Below, one piece after another: positions 12,500 to 21,966 of a stretch of 64,000 nt of DNA; the first letter of the stretch is position 1; each line of letters starts with the position of its first letter. Position numbers and translations under genes: made by a program. The stretch comes from Pithys albifrons albifrons. Lineage: Eukaryota; Chordata; Aves; Passeriformes; Thamnophilidae. Location: contig NC_092463.1 of NCBI RefSeq assembly GCF_047495875.1, forward strand, positions 23,177,224-23,241,223. Direction: 5' to 3'. The notes under the pieces were generated by a model. It saw nothing but the letters and a program-made list of their open reading frames with translations, had not been told where the DNA came from and did no database searches.

Positions 12500-15400
12500 T
12501 TGGAACCATGGACTTTGCAGTTTAACAGCATTAAAATAACCCACAGAGTTTTCAAGTATATATTTTATTTCACTCATATTTCACAGTCTTTCTGTAAAGT
12601 TTTAGCAAAAAGGTCATGTTCTGTAACAGAGTTATTAGGCTACTGTATTCAAAGCTAGCAATGGACTTTGAAAGTACAGAAAATATTTACATTCCAACTA
12701 AAACAGTAGAATTTCAAAGACATAGCAAAAGTAATCAAAAATACCAACATTTATTAAAACATAATAGAAAAACAGCTGCCAGTCTGACCCATCAAGCTAC
12801 CCCACCTGCTAGTTGTCAGCCACCCAACTAACTGGAGACTGGGACAGCTGTCCTCAGCTAACCTGGTAATACAAAGTCTTGCTTCTTCAAAGATCAAAAC
12901 AATGTGTAAGTTCATTGCTTACAGGTTTCTAATCTGAGGCTACTATCTCTGTTCTGATCTACTGGACCAACCAGATCCCACTCAGAATCAGGACCTACTC
13001 TGGTCCCAATATAGTCAACTAATTTTGTCAACGTATTTCCAAGCTAACCTGTTTTATTACACTGCAGCCAAGAAAGGAAAGTTGTTACTGTTTCAAGCTT
13101 TGTAATGGCTTCTAGGAATAAAGGCAGTAAGAGAATCTGAACAAAATGGTATCTGATGACATATTTATCACTAGGAGCCTTCAACCTTCGGGTTTTTAAT
13201 AGATGTTGCACCAAGATTTGCCATTATCTACGGATATGATTCCTAAGGGGCCCCAGATTTACATATAAGAGTTTCAGAGTGGATTTTTCTAGTTCAGTAA
13301 ATACTATTTAAGTCTGGACTGATGCCCAGTAGAAGATTTCTAACCAGCTGCTGGACTTTATTCACAGATTTATTGAATATATATTTATACAAATTACAGC
13401 AGCTGAAAGCCCCATTAGCTGTAAGCACACCCAACTCAGCCCACCCTCAGTGCTGTCAGTGGAAATAAAACATGAGGTACTATGAGGATTATGAGAGATT
13501 TCTATCAGCTAAAGTCCAAGTCAGATGGTACTCCCCTGCAAGGGAAGTTTTTAATTCCTTTTTACTCCATCAAAACAATGGAAATAGGATGCTGAGGAGG
13601 TCACCAGTAGCTTCATTTTTCTTTACCTGAAATAGCTAGGATTGGACTTAACTTTTCTGACTTCCTTTCATCTCTCAGTAGCCTGAGCCCATCATCCTGT
13701 TTTCTAGGACAGTCATCCTAAAAATACATATTCTGAACTTCAAATTCTCCTCTCAATATGTAGAATAAGAACCTTAGGAAAAGTAAGAAAAATATCCAGT
13801 GTGTTTTCTCATACCTCACACCTCTAGGCCTGTTACAGGTATCTCATCAAAGGAACTACCTCCTCCCTTCTTGTGAGAAGCTCAGAACAAGCTCATCTTG
13901 CATAAACAGCCTCAGGCACCATCACATCTATCCTACCAAATGTCATATAGTGCAGATACCACAATTGATAGACTGTGTCTAGATTGGACATTATTACACT
14001 GCACTGTGCTGCCATCTGGGCTTGCTGGCTGAGTTTTGGTGCTACTGGGCTGTGAGTTATGAGACATCCCAGTAGCAAAACTATAGCAGGTATATTTAAA
14101 AAAATACACAACAAAACAGTCTGTGAACAATTTCAATCAATTACCACATACTGTACCAGTCTTTAGCAGGTGGGCAAGATCCCATGAATGGCATGGCTGC
14201 TGGTCTGCCAGAGCTCCACTAGGGCCACATTTCTCTCTAGGCCCATGGCTAGTAAAAATACAACTCATGTGCCTCACCTTTGTAAGACATGTAACAGTAT
14301 TTTTTTTCATCAGTGTAAAAAAGGGTGAAATCCCCCTCAAGAGAGAAGTCCCTTACAATTTCTCTAATATGCCTATTTGAGGAAGACTACAAAGGCATTT
14401 TCTACAGTCTTCTGCAATACTGACTCCCAGAGGCATCAGAAAATGAAAAGGTCTAGTCACTGATACCTAAAGATTTTTAGCTTTTTGTAGATTTTAATAC
14501 AGCTTCTTACTCTTAATATAGTTTCTCACTCTGAAAAAGCAGTCAACAGTTCTAAAACCCTTTCACATGGTCTGTGTTACATTCCTGAATTTCTGTATAA
14601 CAGTCTTATCAAGGAAAGAGACTTAAGCAATGACATCGTGTTTGGGACATGCATCTGGACTGGAATAAGATATAACATAGTCAAGACAAGATGGAGGGCC
14701 CAGAACCTTGGAAAGGGTCCAACAGGGAAGTTCTGAGGGTGGTACCAGAGGCAAATGGTTTTCAGGTTGGATGTACCCACAGATATGGTAATTAAAGCTG
14801 TAAAACTGTGAGAATTCCATGCTGGTGTGTGTGCCTATGTACTCTGTGCACCTGAAAGTTTTCACTGAAGAACTGCACTCTACCTTATCTATAGTAATAT
14901 TGTTTGGAAAGTTGTTTTTCCCTCCATTTTAGGCAACATCACAAATTAGCAAGACACTCACTCTACTTTCCAGTTTCTTTTTTTTGAGAGTCATAAACAG
15001 AGCATAGAAGTAATCCAAGCATCAAAATACCCAGTCCAGACCTTCACCACTGGCCATTATGCTCCTCTCATTCCACCTCTCTTAATTTTATACTTAGAAA
15101 TCTGATTTTGCAGAAAAAAAAAAGGAGTTTAGACTCGTAAACTAAAGATATACATATCAAATAATATGCAACTAGTCTTGCCAAGTTAATCCTGCTGAAT
15201 TAATACCTTTCTTGTCCTTTTTTTAAAAAATATTGCTGCAGCCATTAGTATCAGTACTTAATCTGTTAACTACTGAGAAAATGCAAAGCCACCACCCTTT
15301 ACACTTATTACCATTAATAAACATGCCTTTGGAACAAACACTTCCAGTGCAAGCCTTGTGATTTTTGTTCAACTGTACAGATCAAAATCAGAAGAATATT

Positions 15401-16011
15401 CATCAAAATACGCCATTTCACTTGGGGCCCAAGACACCTGTCACTTTACCAAAGACTGCAATGAATACAGAATGTCTCTTCACCACAAGCAGATTTCCAC
15501 TAATTCAAATGAATGAAAAACCCAAAGCAAGCCTTTGCTACCAGAAAAGACAGCAACAACCTGAAGGTATCACCCCATCAGCACTGTTTCCTCTCCTCAC
15601 ACCAACTCCCTTCACCTACTTGGAACTGACGATGGCCCAACAGTGAGGCCTGTTCTGCAGTTGCACTCTCAGAACTGACTATCTGAAGCTGGGAATAGGA
15701 GGATGCTTGCAGAACACTGCAAACCACTGTCTTTTCACTGCAAGAATGGGAACATGCCAGCAGAGCACATCCAAGCTTCTCAAGTCCAAGGAATTACACA
15801 GTTAGCATGGAGTTCAAGTTACACTGCAGTACTAAGTACCCATTCTGTCAAGAACTCTCCATGCTATTCCAGTCCCACAGCTTGCCCTGAAGACAAATTG
15901 TTAATGGCAATGCGACTTTGCAAGTCTTGGACTCAAAAAATGCTCATCTAAATTCAAGACAGGAAAAAGGAGGCACAGAAATAACTTGACTAACAGTTAT
16001 GCACCTTTTTA
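12500..16011 (-). other. CIPC: Probable CIPC 3' UTR and 3' flank
   Basis: No coding frame is recognisable between the CIPC stop and 12.5 kb. Mammalian CIPC mRNAs have 3' UTRs of several kilobases, so much of this stretch is probably transcribed. Candidate polyadenylation signals (AATAAA on the minus strand) lie at 13369-13374, 13357-13362, 12750-12755 and 12564-12569. The sequence does not show which one is used. Confidence 0.45.
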
Positions 16012-16890
16012 CTACATGTTGGGATATGGGGGGTCTTCGAGGTTGTTATCAGCTTTTTCAGATCCTGTTAGAGATGCTTCTAGCTCTGCCCATGACTGTG
16101 GAGCATTGTTCTTTATTGCCTCTATGAAAAGCTGTGTTTGGTGCTTCAGCCGGTCCAGCTCAGCCTGAGTCACCTGGTTCTGATGAATGAGCTCCTTGGT
16201 CTTTAAGGTGATCTCCAGCAACCCCGACCTACGCAGCACAACAAGGGTATTCTGAAAGCGTCTGCACTTGCTTTGCTGTTGCAAGAGCAGCTCAGGGGTA
16301 GTGCAAATTTCTTCTGGTATCAGTGGGGGGCTCCACACTGCAGACTGCATCATAGTCTGCGATGCACCCTCGCTCTCATGAAGGGTGCACTTCGTTGCCT
16401 GCAGAGTTCCAAAAGGCAAAAGGGGAGTCAAACCTGGCACTTTCTGAGTGTCACTGGAAACACGATGAAAACTAGAAAGAGCTGACAGTTTTCCACTTGT
16501 CACCAGAGCTGCAGAACTTTGCCGGCTAGAATTCTGAGAGGTCTTCAAGCTAACTGGTAGATGGGCAAAAGGGCTGGTAGGCAAGCCTGCGCTCATCAAC
16601 ACAGGAGAAGTCTCCATCTTGGGTGTTTCCATGCAGAGTCGCTTATGGCAAGTGGTTTCCTGACATTCTTCTAGATCAAAGGAGTGATCTCTTTTGCAGG
16701 GTTGTGGTGCTATTTTGGGATAAGAATTTAGGATGGGCAAGTAATTAGTGGAGTCATTTCTCTTTTTCCCAACAGGGTGAGGATTAATGGGAGGTGGCAT
16801 TGATGGACGAAGAAAGACTAGCTGTGGTTGAGCTGGAATCACTTCAAAGGATGGCTGCACAGTCCAAGACTGGAGCTGTGATGAACTCCC
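16012..16890 (-). CDS. CIPC: CIPC exon 4, coding part
   Basis: This last coding exon gives 292 of the 373 residues and ends in TAG at 16014-16012 (C-terminus PPYPNM). The acceptor is a long pyrimidine run followed by CAG at 16893-16891, then GGG AGT TCA. The frame is open throughout. The codon at 16860, which looks like a start in a simple ORF scan, is an internal GTG (valine). The exon includes the C-terminal helix with [15 protein letters not shown], which is diagnostic of CIPC. Confidence 0.96.
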   Translation of the reverse strand, partial: GSSSQLQSWTVQPSFEVIPAQPQLVFLRPSMPPPINPHPVGKKRNDSTNYLPILNSYPKIAPQPCKRDHSFDLEECQETTCHKRLCMETPKMETSPVLMSAGLPTSPFAHLPVSLKTSQNSSRQSSAALVTSGKLSALSSFHRVSSDTQKVPGLTPLLPFGTLQATKCTLHESEGASQTMMQSAVWSPPLIPEEICTTPELLLQQQSKCRRFQNTLVVLRRSGLLEITLKTKELIHQNQVTQAELDRLKHQTQLFIEAIKNNAPQSWAELEASLTGSEKADNNLEDPPYPNM

Positions 16891-19800
16891 CTGAGAAGCA
16901 CAAAGAGGGAAAAAACAGAAGTCTTACAAAAGTATTGTAGAAGAGGATCAAAAATATCTTAAATGAAACAGGTGGACTGTGACATTTCTCCATATTTGAT
17001 ATATACTGTCCAGTTAATGTGTTCTGAACGGCCTTCCATCAAATTCATCCTTCCCTTTCTCTGACAACAGAGCATAATACTGGAATCAAAGCTGCAATCC
17101 ATAACCCTTTTACTATGCAAGAATAGATATATTTAAAAACAATTCAATCTGAATTTAAACATGCTTTCCTAAATGAGGATTACAGTGCAAACTTTTATTG
17201 TACAGTTCATGTAAAAGTTCAACACAGACTTGGGGTCAAACAACAAGTACACAGAAATGTTGAAAAAATAATTTAAGCTTTGTGGTTATGAAATATATTA
17301 AGAGTCAAGGAAACACTGCACAGATTTTAGGAACAGTTCAGGCTCCCTCTATTGAAAGGTAGCAACTCAAATCTTGTTGATTCTATCCTTACAGCAAGAT
17401 TTTGAAATTGTTACTTGAAATACACAACAGCTGTTCACTAAGCCTTGCAATCTTAGGTACAATATACAGTATCAATAAATTTAAAACCAGGAAGTAGAAG
17501 AAATTGCTGAATATCAACCAATGCAGGGAAAGAAGCCTGCTGTAAGCCCAGAAGAATTTAACTGCATACCTCTGGTGAAAGAGTGTACACCAATAAACCT
17601 TTAAAGCATTATATTTCAAGGAAAATGCCCAAGTTTTTACTCCCTCCCACAAGCCATATTCTGGAATATAAAGGTATACTTTCATTTTTACAAGCCATTA
17701 CCTCTTTTTCCTCCAACACATTACTACAGATCTTCAAGAGATCTTCCCGCCAAAACCATGCCTGCTATTCTCCAAAAATATCAAATGCCCAAGTAAGAGA
17801 TACTATTGCTTTTTAAAGCAAAATCTCACTTCTTAATATATTTAAGTCATCACTGCTACAATTATACTAACATAATATATTGTCAGCTGCTTTTTCAGTT
17901 CCTTACAACCTGGAATGCAACTGGCATGCTTGCTGAAGGAACAGTTTTTAGCAACTGTAAATACATCTTACCACTTTTAGTACTATACTCAGTCCTCTGA
18001 AATCCACAGTCTTTCCAGGAGTCTCATTAAAATGGCAAATGCTAACATGCTTTGCTAAAGTCCATTTCCCCAGTAATGGCCTTGAACTTGGCAAAAGCAG
18101 GTATTACCCACTGATTAGGACACTGAGACTTGGAGATGACAGTCAATTACTTGGTTCCACACAATGTTTCTGTGGTTCAGTGGGCAAGATCCTTACGTAA
18201 CAGGGGTACAGAAACTAGCGGTAAAAATGTATTACTACGTGACAGAGAAAAAACGACATACAAAAGCAAAGTAACTTGGAGATGTCGGGAGTGGCTATAC
18301 ATACACAGAACAGAACACACAGCCTAAAGAAGCAAAGGTTTGAAGTCAGAAGACACCATGTACTGCACAGCTGTACAGCACCTCGCACAGCAGAGCCCCA
18401 TAATCATTGAGGCCAAAAGACTTGTGGCAATTCTTCATCCTGTTCTTGGGTTTCTTCCTACCTCTTACCTACTTTCTTCTCCTTTTCCTTCTTACATTAC
18501 ACTCTGCTCTTGTTCTCCTACTCAAAATCTCATTTTCAGTAGAGAAGGACGCCTTTATTTTACTAATTCTGCAAATGGTTGTGGGTTTTGGTGCTTTTTT
18601 TAAATTAAAACTATGAAAGATAACACCCTGATGTATCAATGACACTTGCCTAAAAGGCCTTCCAGTTTATTAAGGACTTTTACAAGACTTATAGAAACCT
18701 TGAGACAAGCACAGCATTGTGTTTTAGAGAATTACTCCCTGCTTAATTTTGTTAGTTGCATTATTGTTAGCTGTTTACATTCTGAAATTGGGCCAGCAGG
18801 TAACCATCACAAACCGGGATCTCGATGGTTCCATAACAGAAGGATGATGCTGACTGAAATTGAAACTGGAACAAATGAACAGCAGTAACTGGATACTGCC
18901 TCTTTTTTTTTCTCCTGGTCCAGTGAGCCCAACTGAGCAGTGATGAAAAGACCATTTTAAAAAGATGACCAGCGTGACTATCTGAGATCACTACGCATAA
19001 TGAAAAGAGGCAGAAAGACACTTCATTATTATTCTGACCTACATTTGTTCCTTTTGTTTATTGAAGTAGAAGTTTCTCAATTTAACATTATTGTCTTTAA
19101 TCATAACTAGACTTAGATGTTACAACACACTGCTCAAGAGAACCAAGTGTGGTAATTTTATTTACCTCCAACTCTTCCTTGCCAAATTCTGGTTTTGCTA
19201 CACTACCAGGTTTTTTCACCTATATGTGGTTGAGGTTTTTTTATATGTATGTATGTATCTGTCTATATCTAAGCTTAGATACACAACCTGGAGTTTAACA
19301 TTAGACTACACTGCAATCAGTGTTTAATTTCTGAGCTCTGGGCCTGTGATGGGTTTGATCCATGGGTTCCTTAGTAACTAGGTGTAACTAAGGAAGTGGA
19401 CATTACAAAGTATTCCACACGTGTTTTCCAGGTAACAGAGGAGGAGGGGTGATAGGAGGGAGTTTTGTCTTCCTGGTTTCGGCAAGGCTGGGGGGAGCAG
19501 GAGGAGCCTGGACGGTCTGTTCTGTTGCTATTGGTTTTCCTAGCCCGGGATGTGGTGAGGCTGTGTCGTGCCTGTACTCTTTTTCTCACATTTTGTGGTT
19601 GTATTTGTCTGTTTCATTTGTTTTAGTTTGAGTTTGTTTCCCCTTATTCCTCTTTAACCATTCTTCCCTCTCCCCTTTTCCCTTTTTTCCCCCCTGGGGA
19701 GGGGCCCCACATAGCGTGTACAATTGCACATGTGATCGCAAATGTTAGAAAATATAATCTCTTTTTTTTTTAAATTAAAAACGCCAACTGCCCAAGCACA

Positions 19801-21864
19801 GGGCCAAAGCCTATGAGCCTTTAGTGAAGCTTGCCTATTCCCTGCTACATAAAAACTTCAGAATTTGTTTACACAGAGTTTTGTCCACACATCTAAGGAA
19901 CAGGACTATACAATAAAATTGTTCCTTGTCAAGATAAAGCACAATGCTCAGAAAATAGAATCATCTCCCCCACTGTTGCATAATCTGCTAAATACTAACA
20001 GAAACCCACATCTGTGCTCACAATGATATACAGTGTTTAACAGGTGTTGCTTGTTGTCATAAAAGACTCAGTGGAAAAAGAATCAGGATCTATATTCCTT
20101 TCCTCCCTTCTCACTGTATTCTCAGAAGGATTCGAATTTAGAATAAAACACTGAATAAATTTTGCTCTGTTTCAAAAATGAATCAGAAAGACATCTAATA
20201 ACATGCCAGTACTTTGAACTTGGTGCTCTTGTACCTTCGTTAAAATGTAAAAGTTAGGGGTTTCACAGATGTGCTGGTGGAACTACACATTACAAAATAC
20301 TGGAGAACATATATAGAGAATGTAATTGTTGTAATGTGAGCCATCAAGCAATTAAGGGTAAGAACCATTAAACTAAAAGTAACATAGCTAACTTCAGATA
20401 AGGATTGATTTTTTGCATTTTTCTATTTAATATTTGGTGCTATTTACATAACATTCTTAAAGATGTATTTGGAGGGGATTCTTTTGAGACAAAGAGGTGT
20501 AGTAGATGGAGCAGAGCTTCTCCATCTCACTTGTTTTTTCATCTTAGTGATTCCAGCTGTCCCCCAAAAGAACAGACTGTCACATTAGAACTTAACAGTC
20601 ACTTTTCCAGACCGCAACAACTTCACAAAATCTTTTTGAAAAGAAAAGCGTTTTTTAAAAAAAAAGGAACACAGAATATTTTTGAATGTATTATTTCTTC
20701 CTTACCTGCTTAACTAACACATTTTTCATTACGACCATAGGAGAAAGCCCAGGAAAGGAGCTGCTCGTGGTCCTCGGGCATTGCCAAGGCCCATCCTCTG
20801 CATTCCAGCACAAGGTGTTCAGCACGTCCTCAGAGTCCGTCTGCTCCATGGCACTCGGGCACTCGGAACTTCCATCTGCCAGATGTAGAATTCAGCTGTT
20901 AGTTGTTTCACATGCAACATGCTTGTTACTTCCTTTCAGTTCTGCTTCCTTTCAACCAAGTCACAAAGAACAATTTAGTTTAGTTCTGTAACATCAACAA
21001 AATTAGAGCTGCTGTGATAGCTGTCAAATAGTCTTTAATAAAAGGCTTTGTAATTCAGGTCAGTTCACACAGCCACATCATCTCCCAAAAAATCTACTAC
21101 TTTTTGTTCTTTTGTATTTAATCTCCAAGGGACTGCATACTATCATGAAGTTTGCTCTAAAAACCTGGAATAGGAAAGAACTACCAGCTCCAGCACTGCC
21201 ACATCCATAGTTTGTGCTGCAGGCATTTTGTGTTTCTAAAGTTTCTATCCAAAAACCCAGTACAGCAGATAGCGCTCACAAAAGCTTTTTTCCCCCTCTT
21301 CTTTAAAGGCCATTTTTTGCACAGTTTTGTTAAGTATTAAAATGGCACACTGTGTGTCTACATTTTACTGATGTTGTAACAATTACTCTCTGGTTTATCA
21401 GGCTCTACTGGCAATCTGGTCAGACCATAAGAGACATGAAGTAGCATAATCCAACAGTTCATTCATCACTGCAAAGAATGAAAAGTAGTTTTGCCATCCT
21501 CATTTCTAGACTCTGTAGTCTGAGATTCTTCCACTAATTTCTTTATTAGTCACATTTTAAATTCCCATGCCATTCAAATTCACAGGATGAACTTTCTAGC
21601 TAGAGGAAGTTCCACCTCAAAAGACTTTGGTGGTAGGATGACAGCAGATGAAACCCATCTTGCACAGAAGGCCCTCCAAGGTAATGAAACATAAACTGTA
21701 AGGGGTTAGTCAGATTTGTTAAACATCACCAATAAAAGCAAAGCCTGAGCAGGATAACATACAAAACAGTTAACACAGTGATTTTCTAAACCTGAATATC
21801 CAGAGTCTTTGTCAGATTCAGCTGCCGCCATGCTGAGGTGATGGTTGAAGCTCTTCATTTCCAT
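16012..21864 (-). CDS. CIPC: CIPC, CLOCK-interacting pacemaker (spliced, coding parts of exons 2-4)
   Basis: CIPC is a nuclear repressor that binds CLOCK and inhibits CLOCK:BMAL1-driven transcription in the vertebrate circadian feedback loop. The joined frame is 21864-21792, 20875-20706 and 16890-16012, 1122 bases, 373 residues plus TAG. Human CIPC is about 400 residues. Recognised landmarks, in order: [19 protein letters not shown] around residues 12-30 (across the exon 2/3 junction), [13 protein letters not shown] ending at residue 81, [17 protein letters not shown] at 82-98, [13 protein letters not shown] near 131-143, and a conserved C-terminal helix with coiled-coil character (about 296-343, containing [16 protein letters not shown]), the family's CLOCK-binding region. 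A basic GKKR at about 122-125 could help nuclear import. The middle (about 150-290) is Ser/Pro-rich and looks poorly conserved, as is usual for the family. The ATG at 21864 was chosen because it has G at -3 and +4 and the protein then aligns near the human start. ATGs at 21858 and 21831 are in-frame alternatives. Confidence 0.96.
19340..19344. repeat. Target-site duplication, left copy, of the intron 3 LTR
   Basis: GGGCC lies immediately before the TG of the LTR. The right copy is 19801-19805. Confidence 0.65.
19345..19800 (+). mobile_element. Solo LTR of an endogenous retrovirus (ERVL-like) in CIPC intron 3
   Basis: The element starts TGTGATGGGTTTG and ends CCCAAGCACA, so its ends are the inverted TGTG/CACA expected of an LTR. 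The 5-bp word GGGCC flanks it directly on both sides (19340-19344 and 19801-19805), a target-site duplication of the length typical of class III (ERVL-like) elements. A TGTGATGGG start is common in avian LTRs of this class. A long pyrimidine tract (about 19635-19695) and ATTAAA near the right end fit the plus orientation, antisense to CIPC. No internal viral genes remain. Confidence 0.7.
19418..19423. promoter_or_regulatory. Canonical E-box CACGTG inside the solo LTR
   Basis: A palindromic CACGTG within the LTR, set in ACACGTGT. This is the site bound by CLOCK:BMAL1 and other bHLH factors such as USF and MYC. Occupancy cannot be judged from sequence. Confidence 0.3.
20706..20875 (-). CDS. CIPC: CIPC exon 3
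   Basis: This exon is 170 bases, with an acceptor ending TCTGGCAG at 20876 and a donor GTAAG at 20705-20701. One base carried from exon 2 plus these 170 makes exactly 57 codons. The product begins [12 protein letters not shown], contains an acidic stretch (EQTDSEDVL) and ends with the conserved [12 protein letters not shown] block directly before the exon 4 junction. An ATG sits at the very start of the exon but is in the wrong frame. Confidence 0.93.
20876..21791 (-). other. CIPC: CIPC intron 2
   Basis: A 916-base intron between exons 2 and 3. I see no repeat or additional exon in it. Confidence 0.85.
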
Positions 21865-21966
21865 AACTTTGCCCAATAGTTGCTCAAGGGTCTCAACAGA
21901 TGATTGTTTTGTCTGGGTCCTTCCATCATGCCATGGGCAGTTCTTAATGCCTTCTCCATTGAAGAA
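21792..21966 (-). CDS. CIPC: CIPC exon 2, start-codon exon
   Basis: The acceptor is TTTTTGTAG at 21967 and the donor is GT at 21791-21790, giving a 175-base exon that ends in phase 1. Coding is placed from 21864. The frame is also open for the 34 codons before that ATG, back to the acceptor. Three in-frame ATGs (21864, 21858, 21831) precede the family signature [12 protein letters not shown]. The ATG at 21831 has A at -3 and G at +4 and is a good alternative start. An out-of-frame ATG at 21959 opens an upstream ORF, listed separately. Confidence 0.9.
21855..21959 (-). CDS. Upstream ORF overlapping the CIPC start
   Basis: An ATG at 21959 (T at -3, G at +4, a weak to moderate context) opens 34 codons ending in TGA at 21857-21855. 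The ORF is out of frame with CIPC, runs past the main ATG at 21864 and ends inside the ATG at 21858. A ribosome starting here would bypass the first two CIPC ATGs and could reinitiate at the strong ATG at 21831. The peptide has no recognisable domain, and a regulatory role is an inference. Confidence 0.4.
   Translation of the reverse strand: MEKALRTAHGMMEGPRQNNHLLRPLSNYWAKLWK

Larger units (their letters stand above)
16891..20705 (-). other. CIPC: CIPC intron 3
   Basis: This intron is 3815 bases with GT/AG ends. It contains one clear insertion, the solo LTR at 19345-19800, and otherwise AT-rich sequence with no exon or RNA gene that I can recognise. A short GTAT repeat lies near 19245-19257. 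Confidence 0.85.

Noticed and set aside
16012..16860. A 282-codon open frame taken as a complete single-exon gene
   Set aside because: The first codon is GTG inside CIPC exon 4. The frame continues upstream to a clear splice acceptor at 16891 and joins exon 3 in phase.
19345..19711. A shorter LTR ending at the CCCCACA near 19711
   Set aside because: No target-site duplication fits that end. Extending to 19800 gives TG/CA ends and a perfect GGGCC duplication.
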